64,000 bases of DNA from Ampelomyces quisqualis (GCA_018398575.1 JAGTXZ010000014.1:2418001-2482000), one strand, 5' to 3'; counted from the first letter of the stretch, positions 1 through 14,001 are shown. Program-made: numbers and translations. Notes: generated by a model not told the origin, from the sequence alone.

Positions 1-3000
1 AAGCCTTGTCCTTTCTTGATTACTAGCTAACTGTATAGTAGATACACACAATGCCTATTTCTGTCCCTCCTAGAGCTTATTTCCTAGCCTATTAGGTTGT
101 TTGCCTGCAGGCCGCAAGAGCTTTTGCCTGCGGCTATTTTAATATTAAGTTTAGATTCCATTTAGACGTGTTTAAGAAGTGTGCTTATTGCACACTCTTA
201 AATAAGAAGTGTTGCCTAGTTTCCCTATATGCAGGCTAGGAGTATAATAGCCTTTCTAAGGCTCTTAACTGCAGGTTTGCTGCCTTAGGTAGAGACAAGT
301 CTAATAAGGTAGTGTTAGAGCAGGAGGCTGCTGTTAAGGAAGCAGCGTTTTAGTTAGCTACTGTTGTGCAAGTAAGCACTGCACAGGTAGCTAATATAAA
401 TAACGCTAACTTGTTAGTTAGCGCTTATTACTAGAGAGAGGAGCTGGCTAGGGAGGTTAGAGTAATAGCCAAGGAGGTTAGGTCGCTTAGAAGAAGCACA
501 GCAGAGTTAACTAGTGTAGTTGCTTAGCTAGTAGATGTTATAATAGCATTAAAGGCCAATTAGTTAGCAGAGCAGGAGAAGGCGCAAAAGGCAGCGCAAG
601 AGGCTAGTACTTGCAGCAAGCAGGGCTAGAACAGAGAACTACTAGGTAGTGCGTTAGTGTCTGCACCTAGGGATTTAAACAATTAAGAACGTTCTACTAG
701 TAGTAACAACAGTCTGCTGTTAGATCTAATAGAAGAGTAAGACTCCTATTGTTAATAGCTGTTACCTACTAGTGTAGTAGTTGCAATATTAAGTTTAATT
801 TCCCTAACATAATTGTCTTGCAATGCTATAAGATCTTCAACTTCTTTTTCCTATGCTGTAATCTATTTAGCTAACGCTTATAGGGGTCCTAGCTGTTTTA
901 GATAGCGTTTATAGAACGCTTGCAACATGTGTAGAGCGCTTATAAAGTTTAAGGCATTGTACTAGGTAGAGTTAGGATTATAGCCTACCTATTTTACACA
1001 ATACTTTAGGATAGAGTAGTATAGCTTGCTAGCTAGGATCTCTTTAACTTCCTATTCTTTAACGCCTTAAATTAGGATGCTAGATAGGTTTAGGCTTAGC
1101 TAACTAGCTAGGGAGTTGTTAAGGTTCTTGCAGAGGACATCTAGAGCAAACACGTTATAGATCTTAGATCCTTTAGGTAGCTTTAGTTAAAATAAATAGC
1201 CAACTTGTTCTAAAACTTTAAAGGGGCCTTCCTACAATTTAGCGAGTTTGCAACTTAGGCAGGTAACAGATAGGTTTTAGGTTAAAAGGTAAACCTTGTT
1301 ACCTACTGCCTAATTAACAGGTTAACAATGTTTGTTTACCTTAGCAGCTATTTGTTGCTGCGCCTTCTCTATATTATCTTTAGCTGTGCGCTAGGCTTTA
1401 TACATGCAGGTAGCTAAGCTTAAGGCATCCTTAACGTTTACATCTTTGTGTTTTAAAGGAGATAATACCTAATCCTAGCTCTGTTGTAGTTTAGATCTAA
1501 ACAGGAGCTAGTATAGTGCTATACCAATTGCGGAGTGCAGCAGTGTAGCTTAAGCTTAATCAATTATTAGCAAGAGGTCGCTCTAGTTGTCCTAGTAGTA
1601 GGATACAAAGAGCCTTAATTGTTAATTAATATACTTATTTATAATCTTAGTTTGTCTATTAGTTTGTTTATAGTAGGCTGTAGAAAGCTTAATTTGCACG
1701 CCTAGGATCTTGCAAAACTTAGACTAGAATCAGGACACAAACTAGGGGCTGTAGTTAGACACTATGCTTTCAGGCGTGTAGCCAAATTAGTATACCTATT
1801 AGATAAACAAATAAGCTATTTCCTAGGCGTTAATAGTCTTGTAACACAGGATAGAGATAGCTTGCTTTAATAGGCAATTAATAATAACTATAATTTGATT
1901 ATAGCTATGCTAATTAGTTAGGAATGTCTTGAAATCTATACACAAATGCTGCATAGGCCTGTTAAGAATTAGTAACAGATAGAAGAACCCTTAGGATTAG
2001 AGCTGTCTTAGATAGGATCTTTAACAGGAAACGCAGTTTTGTACATAGCGTTTGTATGTAGCCTCTATGCCTTTCTAGTAGTATTACTAAGCCAGGAGCT
2101 AATACGTCTTTGTAGCGCTTAGGTAGGCAGTAGATACCTAATTGTAAGCTTCTCTAATTAGTTAGGTGCACAAAGAGGAATTCCTAAGTACACATAGGCG
2201 TAAGTAATACAGCAGTAGTCCTCCTTAGACATAATACAGCTATAGTAGCGTAAGGCGTTCTTCCTTAAAGGAGCAGCAATTCTCTGCTAACAAGGCTTTA
2301 ATTAGTTCTAACAAGTTAAGATTTAGGGGGGCACTAATAGATTAGACTAAAATAGCTAAAACATTAATCTTTAGCTAGTTACAAACGTAGTTCTAAGCCA
2401 GTTTAGAGTTAACTAAGGGGTTTAGGCGTTTAGGTCCTAGAAGTACACAGGATCTGTTATCTTGTTAGGCAGCCTTAACCTTGCTAACGTCCTGTTCTCT
2501 TTAGCTTAGGATATTAGCTTGCTTGTTAAGCTTGCTAGGCGTGTACTTAATGCAGAAATTAAAAGGGGTAATAATCTCCGCCTATTGTGCTTAACGTGCA
2601 TTAAGAACCTTGGTAGTTATAAAGTATTCTAAGGAGTAGTAATCCAAATACACCTAGATTCAACTCTGTATAGAGGTAAGTTTAGCTCTCTACTTTTTAA
2701 ACGCTTTTAGAATAGCAAAAAGTTCTTTGTTGTGTATTTTCTAATTAAACTTAGCCCTAGATAGGGTGTAACTGTAGAAGGCTACAGGATACTACTTGTT
2801 ATTAGAGTGCTTCTAAGAGAGTACCCCTGCTATTACTCTATCTAACGCGTTAGTTTTTAACTTTATGTTATACTTAGGATAGAAATAAGATAGCGTAGGA
2901 ATAGCTAGGAGTAAAGCTTTAATCTAATTAAAAGCCTGTTAGCAGTCTATAGTCTATTCAAACAGTGTAAAGGGACTTTAAAGCTTTAGGATTAGTTTGG

Positions 3001-6000
3001 CCACATAAGAGAAATCCTTAATAAACTGTTAATAGAAACTAGCAAAACCAAGAAATAACTTAACGCTAGTAACTGTAGTAGGTTTAGCCTAGTTTTAGAG
3101 TGCTTCTACCTTGTTAGGGTTAACTTTAGTGCCCTAATTTGTTAAAACGTAGCCTAGATACTTTGTGCAGGTTACATAGAATTTACTCTTCTAAATGTCT
3201 ACTTAGAGTCCTGCAGTATGTAGGCGCTCTAAGACCTTTTAAACGTATTCCTAATGTAAGTTTATATCTTCTAAGTAGATTAGGATGTTGTTAAGATACG
3301 CAATGCAGAAATTGTTAAGATAATTAATTAGTATATTGTTTATGTAGCGCTAATACGTTGCTAGCCTATTGCACAAGCTAAAAGAAAGAACCTTATACTT
3401 ATATATACTGTAACAGGTTCAAAAGGTAGTATACTCTTTAGAGTTAGGATCTATACAAATTTTGTTAAAGGCGGCCTAGATGTTAAACTTAGTAAAGATC
3501 TTGGCTTTAGAGGAACGTGATAGCAGCTTATTAATGCAAAGGATTAGATAGACGTCCTTGCGCGTAAGGGCGTTAATCTTCTAGTAGTCTACACAGATGC
3601 GTATATCTCTATTTAGTTTGCGTACACAAAGAATAGGTAAAGCGAAAGGGCTTTAGCTAGCCTTAATAAAACCCTTCTAAAGGTGTTCTTAGACGTAGGC
3701 CTTGGTAGCTTTAAGCTTCTTCTAATTCTGCTTGTACAGGGGACTAAACGCATTTAGTAATAGTTCTTTAAGGATAATCTTGTAATTATACAGACAGTAA
3801 GGAGGCAATTAATTAGCTGCTAACTTGCTAAATATGTCCTAATACTAGGAGTAATAGGCTAGTAATCTCTTATCTAATTGGCTTTAATTGTCTGCGTTGT
3901 CCTTAAAGGCAAGGATCCTATTAATCTTATAGAGGCTTGTTGTAAAGAACTTGTTCTAAGGCTTCTTTATAATAAAGTAAAATGCATTGGCAGAAATAAG
4001 AGCTATGCAAGTGCTTAGAGGGGATTCAGACTCCAAGCGGGTTTGCTTGGTTAGGGTATAAGGAATCTCTAAGATTTTTTAGGCTGATAGGAGCTTCAAG
4101 CATTCCTTAATACAATAAATAGAAGAAGAGGAACAGTAAGGACTGTTTTAGATACAATAGTCTTCTTTTGCCTATAGAGCGTTGCGTTGTTGCACATTAA
4201 GATAGACAGTAGCTAGCACTGTAGCTTAATGTAGAACAGTAAGAATAGGAGGTAAAAGATTGTATAAACAGGGGTACTTAGATAGCCAAATAAACTGTAA
4301 CCTATTTGTGTCTAATTGAATCTTAAATTGTCTTAACTATTAGAGGCTAAGTATACAATCCTAAGACCTAAGATCAAGAATAAGAAATAGATAGTTTAAA
4401 ATCTTTTAGCTATTAATATTCAAGTGTAGTTAAATATATTAAGTAACTAAAGAAGTAATCTAATTCTTAAAGCTGCGTACCTAAACCTAGAAGGAGAGCT
4501 TCCAGATAGGTTGCTGCAAGGCTTTAGAAACAGATAAAATAATTTATAAATTCAAAAATAGGAAACCTTAAGCACTAGTGTTAACAAGAGTATTAAGGCG
4601 TAAGCTAAGGCCTTGGTTATAAAGAAGCGTAGGCATAAGGAAATAGGGACTACAAAACAAATAAGAAAGGTTAAGGTAAGATAGATTATAATAGCTTAGG
4701 CCTAGAGAGGAGTGTCTTTCTAGGCGCTTCTGTTTTCTGTACAATACACCTTCTGATTAGGTTGCTCTTAAGCATCTTTATACTTATCTACTTCTATAGC
4801 TTTAATCTAACGCACATAAGGCTTTGTGCAGTTACTAGAGTAGTGTCCTAGCTTACTGCAATTGTAACAACTACTAGGGGTCTTCTGTTGTTCTAGCTTA
4901 GGGGTCTTTGTAGGAAGACGCACTGTTGTAGATTAATAGGCTGGCGCAGAATTTGTTAGAGCGTTAGTAGTAGTAGTCCAATTTGGCTCTAAATTCTGTT
5001 GTAGGGCCAACCTAATTAGCAACTTAGCAGCAGCTAGTGTTATGCTTAGTGTAGGGTTGTTCTTCTGCTCTATATTATATGCAGTAAGGTGTTCTACTAT
5101 CTAATCAAATAAGTTCTTCTATTAGTGCCTAAATCCTAGGTTAAGGGCTTGCAACCCTAGCGTAATCTTAGTCTACAAGTAGTAAAACTACTCTAAAGAA
5201 GGTACTTGTCTCTTAACTGCAGAACTTAAAAACCTAGCTTTAAACAAGGGGAACGTTTCCTCCTTTATTATCTGCAATTAATCAAACGCTGTATAGCTTT
5301 TGGCTACCTTGTTGCCTATAATAAAATAGAACTTAAGTAGCTTAACTATTTGCTTAGCGTTCTAGAATTGCTCTTAATTAGGATCTAATAAATATTGTAG
5401 CTTAAGATAGCCCTTGGCTAATCTTGTAGTGTAGCCCTATACTAAGGCTATGCGTTGTCTTTTAGTCTAATAGTAATCTAAGTTAATTTTAAGTTAATCC
5501 TAGATTAAGGCCTGCTATTAACAGAAGGTAGGATCTTTTCTATTGCTAAGATTGTCTATATTAGGCGTTTTCTTAGATTGTTAAAGTTAGCAAGAGCTCT
5601 TATAGCAATGTAAGTACTTAGATATAGAGCTGTCAGATAAATAGTAAGGTGCAGAATTGTTCTAGGGTAATTTAGTAGTAGGTAGAGGCTTGTCTAGTCC
5701 TACCAACAGAGTTAGTCCTTTCTTAAGGGAATCAATTTCTGCTAACGCCTGTTTCAAATCTTGTTGTAATTAATTAACCTCTATTTAGGCAGGGGTTAGA
5801 TTTAGTGCAGCTCTAGGCTAAGGGGGTTCCTTAGTGTCTGTCTTTTTTGCTTTAGCACTCTGTTGCCAGGTTGTTACAGTTAATACAGAGTTGTCTCAAG
5901 AGAAGGCTCCTAGGGTTAGTTCTTTAGGGGGAGTTATCAGCGTTGCCTCTAGTACTCCTAGGTTATTAATAGTCTCTAAGTTTCTATTGTAGCGCCAAAC

Positions 6001-6524
6001 GCAACTTTTCCAAAGTAATCCTAACTGTTGTGTTAATAGGAAGATTTAAACCTAAAGGCTTCAGTTGCTAGGAGATCTAAGAGATCTTAACTGTGTTTAA
6101 TAGATTTGAGGTTGCAAACAAATCCAATTCAGATAGAGTTCTAGACGTTTTAACGCAATCTTTTCAAAAGTAAATAGCAATATTATCTGAATACTATTAC
6201 TAGCAGGACAAAGTTTCTCTTGTAATGTAACAACGCAGGTAGGTACAGCTATTAGGATCAAATTAGATACGTATCAGAGGCATATAGGAGTGCGTGTTGT
6301 ATCAGAGATTCTAGATTGGCTATACACCTATAGGTCTTGTACAGAAGGACAAGAGAAACTTGTTCTCTATCTATGCTATAGGCTTATATTTATAGTAGGC
6401 GTAGCAGCTAAGTTAGAGCGCTGTTAGAGCGCTTTTAGTCCTAATCTGCTAGCTCCCTACATAATCTGTTACTAAGCCTTTATAAGGTATCAGATGTAAC
6501 ATGTGTTTGCATGTGCTTGTTACA
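1..6524 (-). mobile_element. RIP-decayed Ty3/gypsy-type LTR retrotransposon A, cut by left edge
   Basis: The element reads right to left: its 5' LTR is at 6226-6524, gag follows, pol lies to the left, and the 3' end is outside the window. On the minus strand a retroviral zinc knuckle with CX2CX4HX4C spacing (CYNCSKLGHYSSNC) is encoded at 4828-4869. The reverse transcriptase active-site block is at 3275-3298, where the expected YLDD reads YLNN, the change expected from G-to-A mutation. Integrase-like sequence fills about 2,100-1. Frames are broken by many TAG and TAA codons where Gln or Trp is expected, which is the RIP signature. Comparison with copy B suggests that about 570 bp, including the 3' LTR, lie beyond position 1. 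It cannot encode protein as it stands. Confidence 0.85.
6226..6524 (-). repeat. 5' LTR of element A (299 bp)
   Basis: Read on the minus strand it begins TGTAACAAGC and ends GTTGTTACA, so it has TG...CA ends. It matches the LTRs at 8901-9199 (same unit, opposite strand), 13702-14001 and 14056-14355. It is the least mutated of the four: it keeps many TG and CA dinucleotides that are TA in the others. The five bases on its right, ATTAG at 6525-6529, are probably the target-site duplication, because the interrupted copy B resumes there; the partner is outside the window. Confidence 0.88.
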
Positions 6525-9199
6525 ATTAGCTTTTATTTTAGTAGTATTATTAGAAGAGTATAGAGGCTATATGCAAACGCTATATATAAAACTGCATTAC
6601 CTGTTAAAGATTCTATCTAAGACAGCTCTAATCCTAGGGTTTCTTCTATCTATTACTAATTCCTAATAGGCCTATACAGCATCTGTGTATAGATTTTAAA
6701 ACGTTTCTAACTAATTAGTATAGCTATAATTAAATTATAGTTATTATTAATTGCCTATTAAAGCAAGCTATTTCTATTCCTTACTATAAGACAATTAACG
6801 CTTAAGGAATAGCTTACTTATTTATCTAATAGGTATACTAATTTAGCTATACGCTTAAAAGTATAGTGTCTAACTACAGACCCTAGTTTATATCCTAATT
6901 CTAGTCTAAGTTCTGTAAGATCCTAAGCGTGCAACTTAAGCTTTCTACAGCCTACTATAAACAAACTAATAGACAAACTAAGATTATAAACAAGTATATT
7001 AATTAACAATTAAGGCCTTTTGTATTCTATTACTAGGACAACTAGAGTAACCTCTTACTAATAATTAATTAAGCCTAAGCTACGCTACTATACTCTACAA
7101 TTAGTATAGCGCTGTACTAGCCTCTGTTTAGATCTAAACTACAATAGAGCTAGAATTAGGTACTATTCTCTTTAAAACACAAAGATGTAAACATTAAGAA
7201 TGCCTTAAGCTTAGCTACCTATATGCATACAGCCTAGCGTACAGCTAAAGATAATATAGAAAAGGCGCAGCAACAGATAGCTACTAAAGTAAACAAATAT
7301 TGTTAACCTATTAATTAGGTAGTAGGTAATAAGGTTTACCTCTTAACCTAAAACCTATCTGTTACCTGCTTAAGTTGCAAACTTGCTAAATTGTAAGAAG
7401 GCTCCTTTAAAGTTCTAGAACAAGTTAGCTATACATTTTAACTAAAGCTATCTAAAGGTTCTAAGATCTATAACGTATTTGCTCTAGACGTCCTCTGCAA
7501 AGACCTTAATAACCCCTTGCCTAGTTAGCTAAGCCTAAACTTATCTAGCATCCTAATTTAAAGCGTTAAAGAATAGGAAGTTAAAGAGATCCTAGCTAGC
7601 AAGCTATACTACTCTATTCTAAAGTATTGTGTAAAATAGGTAAGCTATAATTCTAACTCTACCTAGTATAATACCTTAAACTTTATAGGCGCTCTATATA
7701 TGTTGCAAGCGTTTTATAAACGCTATCTAAAACAGCTAAGACCTCTACAAGTATTAGCTAAGTAGATTATAGTATAGGAAAAAGAAGTTAAAGATCTTAC
7801 AGCATTATAAGATAATTATATTAGGGAAATAGAACTTAATATTGCAACTACTATACTAGTAAGTAACAGCTATTAATAATAAGAGTCTTACTCTTCTATT
7901 AGATCTAACAGCAGACTGTTGTTGCTACTAGTAGGACATTCTTAATTGTCTAAATCTCTAGGTGCAGACACTAACGCACTACCTAGTTATCTTCTGTTCT
8001 AGCCTTACTTACTGCAAGTACTAGCCTCTTGCGCTGCCTTTTGTGCCTCCTCCTACTCTACTAACTAATTAGCTCTTAATACTATTATAACATCTACTAG
8101 CTAAGCAACTACACTAGTTAACCTAGCTGTACTTCTTCTAAGTAACCTAACCTCCTTAGCTATTGCCCTAACTTCTCTAGCTAGCTCCTTCCTCTAGTAA
8201 TAAGCGCTAACTAATAAGTTAGCGTTGTTTATATTAGCTACCTGTATAGTGCTTACTTGCATAACAGTAGCTAACTAAAACGCTGCTTCCTTAATAGCAG
8301 CCTCTTACTCTAACACTACCTTGTTAGACTTGTCTCTACCTAAGGCAGCAAACCTGTAGTTAAGGGCCTTAGAAAGGCTATTATACTTCTAGTCTATATA
8401 TAGGAGAACTAGGCAATACTTCTTATTTAAGAGTGTGCAATAAGCACACTTCTTAGACATATCTAAATAGAATCTAAACTTAATATTAAAATAGCTGCAG
8501 GCAAAAGCCCTTATAGCCTATAGGTAAACAACCTAATAGGCTAGAGGATAAGCCCTAAGAGGGACAGGAATAGGTATTATATGTATCTACTATACAGTTA
8601 GCTAGTAATTAAGAAAGAATAAGGCTTAGATAGCTTTAGGTATATAAACGTAAGAAGGAGAGTATAAAGAAGTAGTATACTAAAGGGCTAGCCTTGTATA
8701 TATGCTTAAAAAGCTTAAGGTAAAGTTAAAAACGTTAAACGCGCTAGCGCGCCAATTAAAACAACAACAAACAGCTACATTACGTTATCTTAAAAGGAAC
8801 TTAAGGTAAATAAGAGTTTATAACAATTTAAAGAGGTATCTAAAACAACACTAATACAAACCTAATTAATAGAGACTATTAATTTTAAGAAGGAGGGTAA
8901 TATAACAAGCACATGCAAACACATGTTACATCTAATACCTTATAAAGGCTTAGTAACAGATTATGTAGAGAGCTAGTAGATTAGGACTAAAAGCGCTCTA
9001 ACAACGCTCTAACTTAGCTACTACGCCTACTATAAATATAAGCCTATAGCATAGATAGAGGATAAGTTTCTCTTGTCCTTCTGTACAAGACCTATAGGTG
9101 TATAGCCAATCTAGAATCTCTAATACAACACGCACTCCTATATGCCTCTAATACGTATCCAATTTAATTCTAATAGCTGTACCTACCTACGTTGTTACA
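6525..9199 (+). mobile_element. 3' part of retrotransposon B, interrupted by A
   Basis: From 6525 to about 8,630 this is the reverse complement of about 2,110-1, so it is a second copy of the same family in the opposite orientation. It begins inside the integrase and runs through the integrase C-terminal region (a DKVYL-like segment near 7,330) to a polypurine tract just before 8901 and the 3' LTR. Homology to the internal part of A continues up to the first base after the LTR of A. The simplest reading is that A inserted into B, so the 5' half of B should lie left of the window. All frames are broken by TAG and TAA codons. Confidence 0.82.
8901..9199 (+). repeat. 3' LTR of element B (299 bp)
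   Basis: It begins TATAACAAGC, where the canonical TG has become TA, and ends GTTGTTACA. A purine-rich stretch (AAGAAGGAGGG) immediately precedes it, as expected of a polypurine tract. It differs from the LTR of A at about 15 sites, almost all G-to-A or C-to-T relative to A. Confidence 0.88.
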
Positions 9200-12100
9200 T
9201 AGCTAGAGTCTAGGTATTTATAAGTAGACTAACTATAATGTAGAATAAGTGTAGCTAGGTTATTCTTAAGAAAGTTACAGCCTATGCCTAAGTAGAAGTA
9301 ATCCTTAACTAAGATTCTATTAGTCTTTATATTAAAAGAGTTAAACTAGATAGCTAGCATACATCTACCTTCTTCTATAAGCTTAGAAGATAGGGCGCAG
9401 TTAACAAGCACTAGAAGGAAGTTTTCTCTGTTAGTTTTAACCTTAAAAAGCATGTGCTAGAGCTAAGCAATAACCTTAATAGTTATTTAGCTAAATGATA
9501 TTACTATAACTACAAATATATTAGTCTAAAACAGCTAACAAGTTATTTAAATACTACTTATACTAGTTATAGATAGTATTATAAGAGAAAGTAACCTTCT
9601 TATAGATGTAAAGCTTAGAAGTCTTATTACTATAATAGCTACTAGCTATTAATTAGTTTTATAGAAGATGTCTAAGTAATAGACTAAGAGGTAGGTAGAG
9701 AGGCTATTAGAGTTAGTGTGTAATGCTAGGCTATCTAAGCTTAAAGCTTATTATTACTTATACTCTAAGTCTTAGCTAGCTTACTATAAGCCTAGAGAGT
9801 TGTTAGAACTTTAATAGATAACTTAAGAAAGCCTAAGTTATTATTAGAGAAGCCTAGGTTACTATTAAGGAAGCCTAAGCTATTATTAGAGAAACTAGGC
9901 AAATCCCTAGAGATTAACTATGCTACATTATAGAACTTATTACTAGACTTTAAAGCAATAGTAATAGGCGAGTATAATAGACGCAGAATAGAACTGCGCA
10001 GGTAAGAATTTTAGAGCAACGCGTGTTTAAGCTACTAAAGAAGCTTATTAATTGTAGCTAGAGTAGTAGCGTTAGGCAGAGGTAGTAGAGAAGTTGTTAG
10101 GAAAGTTTAGAGAGCTAGCAAAATTCTCTTAGTAACCTTAGGCTTAGTAGATAGCTTTTTAAGCAGCAGTAGCTTAGGCAACAGCCTATACACTACAGCT
10201 AAAGCCTTAGCAGCCTTACTAGATAAAGAGAAAGTAGAAGAGTGCTATAGGCTACTCTTAGAACTAGGCTATTGCCTATAAGAAGATTAAGAAGCAGGCA
10301 GAGGCAGCGTTAGGCGCAGCAGAAAACAAATAAGTAAGCAATATTAAGTAGTAGCGTAGAAATCTATACTAAGTAAAGTAGTTAATAGGCTTAAAAAGAG
10401 AGTGTAGAAGTCTAGAAGTAAAGGTAAAGTAGAGTATTTAATAAAAGCTAAGTAACGCGCAGTTAAAACAACGCGCCTAACAATACACTAGTTAGGTAAG
10501 AGAAAAATAATAAACAGTAGTAATAGAGCGTTAGTTAATTAGAAAATTAGAAAAGAAAAGAAGCTTCTTTTTTGTAGAAGGAGAAGTAAGCAGTGCCCTC
10601 TAGTACAGCTATAACCTCTAAAGATACGTTAAAAGAAGAGAGTTAATTTTACAGGAAGCTACTACAAAAACAAGATTTATAATAGAAAACTCTAATTATT
10701 AGAAGAGTTGTTTAGACTACTTAAGCTATTACTTAAAGCATCTATATTAATATCTCTAACCAATGGATTACTATTACTAGCTTCTAGGCTAGCATTATTA
10801 ACGCTACGCTTTGCACTAGTTAAAGGCCTACTAATATTAAGCTAAGCTAAAGCCTTGTTAACAACAGTATTAATAGTATTATTAGCATCCTTCTTAACAT
10901 TCTTATTGACTATAGCTAACTTAAGATCTAACTAAGCCTTCTTATAAGGCAACTTCTTAACTCTATAACTCTTTATAGATAGACTAGAAAGGTAACGCTT
11001 GCTAGGAGACAGAGTGCCTAAGGGCCCCTTAGAGTTATAGCTAGCTTTAGAAGAGTTTTTAGAGACCTTGCTAGTATTAAAGTCTAGGCTTTAACAAGCT
11101 TTCCTAGCTAACAACTTTATAAAATCTAATAGCCTAGACTTGCTTAGAGCTCTAAAGCTACTAAGCTTCTTTACTAGAGTTAGCAAACTGTAATTACGCA
11201 AATTCTTAGAAGGTAAGTTATTAAGAATAAGAGAGCTAAGAGTAATATAAAAGGGCTTAACAGCTCTAGTGCTCTTAACACTACGTAAAATAACTAGAGC
11301 GCCTACAAATAATTAGTAAATAACTCTAAGAAATAATAGAAAAGAATAACTAAAAAAGCGTTAGCTACTTATAATTTATTAAATACTACTCTTTAGCAGA
11401 AGAGAATAAGTAGTTACTAGAAGTACTATTATTTAGCAGCTTACCCTAGAACCTAAACTGTATATATAAGCTAGTAGACTTAAACATCTAACTAGCTCTT
11501 ACGTAGCAACTATATAAGTGCTTAGACCTACTCTTAATAAAAGCTATATTAATAGTGTAGTTAGTATAGCTTAGGATTAAGCTCTTAATACAGGTGTTAT
11601 AGATCTTGTACTTCTTAGCTCTAGAGTTATTCTTAAGGCTAAAGTAATTGCCTAGAGTAGAAAGTAACTTGTTAATATATAGAGGTCTATTAGTCTTAAC
11701 AACTAAGCTTACCTACTTAGCTTCTAAATAAGGGCTAATAGTAAGCAGTAACAGATAAAGCCTACATGTTTTTCCTATAGACTTAAGAGCAACAAAGACT
11801 AACTAGAGCTTAGTAATAAGAGAGTAGCTTAGCTTTCTATCCTTGTTTAATTTAACTAGAGCAAATATTAGCACGTATTTAGCTTAACTTATTAATAAAC
11901 TAGCACTTACTCTAGTTAATTATATTACTGTAGCTAGAATAGTTAACTAGGTACCTATAAACTAGAAAGCAAGTATCTCTATTAGGCCTAGAAACAAGCT
12001 TATTCTTTATTATAGCTTAAAGATAAAGGTAAAGTGCAACTAAGAAGCTAAGAAAGTGTTAGGCACGTATATTAGGAAAATTCTAATTAACTAAAAGTAA

Positions 12101-12859
12101 AGCGTTAACTAAGTAACTATTAGCAACAGCTAAGCTAAAAACTTAGAGCCTTAAAGTAAGAATGCGCTAAATTATAAAAAGAGGTAGCTACGTAAGTAAG
12201 AGAGTAGAGTATACGCTAGAGTAAAGTAGTGTAGCTATATATAGATAAGTTGCCTTAAAAGCAAATAAAAGTAGTAAAGTAGAAGAGTAACAAGCAGATA
12301 ATATAAACTAAGCTAGAGCTAGTTAGAACGCTTGTTAACAAGGTAGAGAAGTTAAGTAGCTAAATATAGTATAGTAGTAGTAAAGTTGCGCATTAGGCAG
12401 GTTAAGAAAGAGAAAGGCGTAGAGTAGGCAGCTAGTAATAAGAGTAATAGAAGACTAAATAATAAGTAAAGTAGCTAAAAGAAAGTAGAGCTAAAAGGTA
12501 AGATAAAGTTAGCTAACGTAAGACTTGTTATAATAGGAGTAGTCTAAAGCGTTTACAGTTGTAACATAAGTCTACTTAGGTAACGCTACTATAACACTAG
12601 GTAAAGTTAGAATAATATAGGCTAATAGCGCTTTAGCGTTTAGGTAAGAAAGTTAGATAGTAATATAAGAAGATAGAAAAAGATTATAAATAGGCATTAC
12701 TTCTTGACTAAAGGCCTATTAGCTACTACTTTAGTATTACAAAAAGTTTAGAGTTGTTTTTCCTTAGAAGTTAGTCCTTTTATTTAAGCATTTTAGTTTT
12801 GCGTTTAGTATAAAAGAGAAGAGACCTCTTTCTATAGATTAGGGGAAAGATATAGTAAA
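9200..12859. repeat. Unclassified RIP-decayed repeat block (3.7 kb)
   Basis: AT-rich sequence dense in TAG and TAA on both strands, with no intact frame and no LTR recognisable by eye. Near 9,810-9,900 a unit of about 24 bp resembling AAGCCTAAGTTATTATTAGAG is repeated three or four times. Around 12,180-12,660 the plus strand could encode a basic, coiled tail if the TAG/TAA codons were ancestral Gln; such tails occur in some fungal DDE transposases, but no catalytic motif was found. It may be one decayed DNA transposon or several nested fragments. It is part of the repeat island because its base composition and stop pattern match the neighbours. Confidence 0.45.
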
Positions 12860-13035
12860 GTAATATAGAAAGTAAGTCTAAAGAACGCTTAGGATATAGC
12901 TAAGAGCATAGATAAGATATAATAGCTAAAGAGCTATTAGAAGACAACAACCTATATAACACATACCTAAAATAATATATTTAATTCTATATTAAATCTA
13001 ATAGGCCCTAGAGGTAAATAATACTCTACTACAAT
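12860..13035. repeat. Left arm of a dispersed inverted repeat
   Basis: Reads as the reverse complement of 22267-22605 apart from the ATT microsatellite inserted in the right copy. The match covers, for example, AAGTCTAAAGAACGCTTAGG on the left and its complement near 22,560-22,580. On its right it abuts fragment C. It could be a short terminal inverted repeat of a large element split by later insertions, or simply two copies of a small repeat. Confidence 0.65.
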
Positions 13036-14001
13036 ATTAGCTACCTATATAGTGCCTACTTATATAGTAGTAGCTAACTAAAACGCTACTGCCTAGATAT
13101 TAGCTTTATGCTCTAACACTACCTTATTAGACTTATCTCTACCTATAGTAGTAAACCTATAGTTAAGAGCCTTAAAGAAGCTATTATACTCTTAACCTAT
13201 ATATTAGAAAACTAAGTAATACTTTTTATTTAAGAGCGTGCAATATATATACTTCTTAGATATATCTAAATAGAATCTAAACTTAATATTAAAATAGCTA
13301 AAAGTAAAAGCTTTTGTAGCCTGTAAGTAAACAACCTAATAGGCTAGAGAATAAGCTCTAGAGAAGACAGAAATAGGTATTATATGTATCTACTGTATAG
13401 TTAGCTAGTAATTAAAGCAGAATAAGGCTTAGATAGCTTTAAGTATATAAACATAAAAGAGAAAGTATAAGAAAGTAGTATACTAAGAGCTAGCCTTATA
13501 TATATACTTAAAAAACTCTAAGTAAAGTTAGAATAATAAATATACTACTACGCTAAGTAAAATAATAATAAATAGCTATAACGTGTTATTAGAAATTTAA
13601 AGTTAGGTAAATAAGACTTTTATAAAATTTTAGAAGGTATCTAAAAGCGCACTAATACAGACCTAATTAATAGAGACTATTAATTTTAAAAAAGAAAGTA
13701 ATATAATAAGTATATATAAACATATGTTATATCTAATACTCTATAAAGGCTTAGTAATAGATTATGCAAGAGATAGTAGAGGTAGTACTAAAAGTTCTTT
13801 AAATTAGCTCTAACTTAGTTACTACGTTAACTATAAATATAAGCGTATTACATTAGATAGAAGATAAGTTTTTCTTATTCTTCTATACAAGTCCTATAGG
13901 TATATAGCTAATCTAGAATCTCTAATATAATACGCACTTCTATATAGCTCTAATACGTATCTAATTTAATTCTAATAGCTATACCTACCTACGTTGTTAC
14001 A
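13036..14001 (+). mobile_element. Retrotransposon fragment C: pol tail plus 3' LTR (A/B family)
   Basis: About 13036-13700 matches the stretch of B from about 8,235 to 8,900. A polypurine-like tract (AAAAAAGAAAGTAA) follows, and then a 300 bp LTR at 13702-14001. It is much more heavily mutated than A or B: the LTR begins TATAATAAGTATATATAAAC where A has TGTAACAAGCACATGCAAAC. The 5' portion is absent. Confidence 0.82.
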
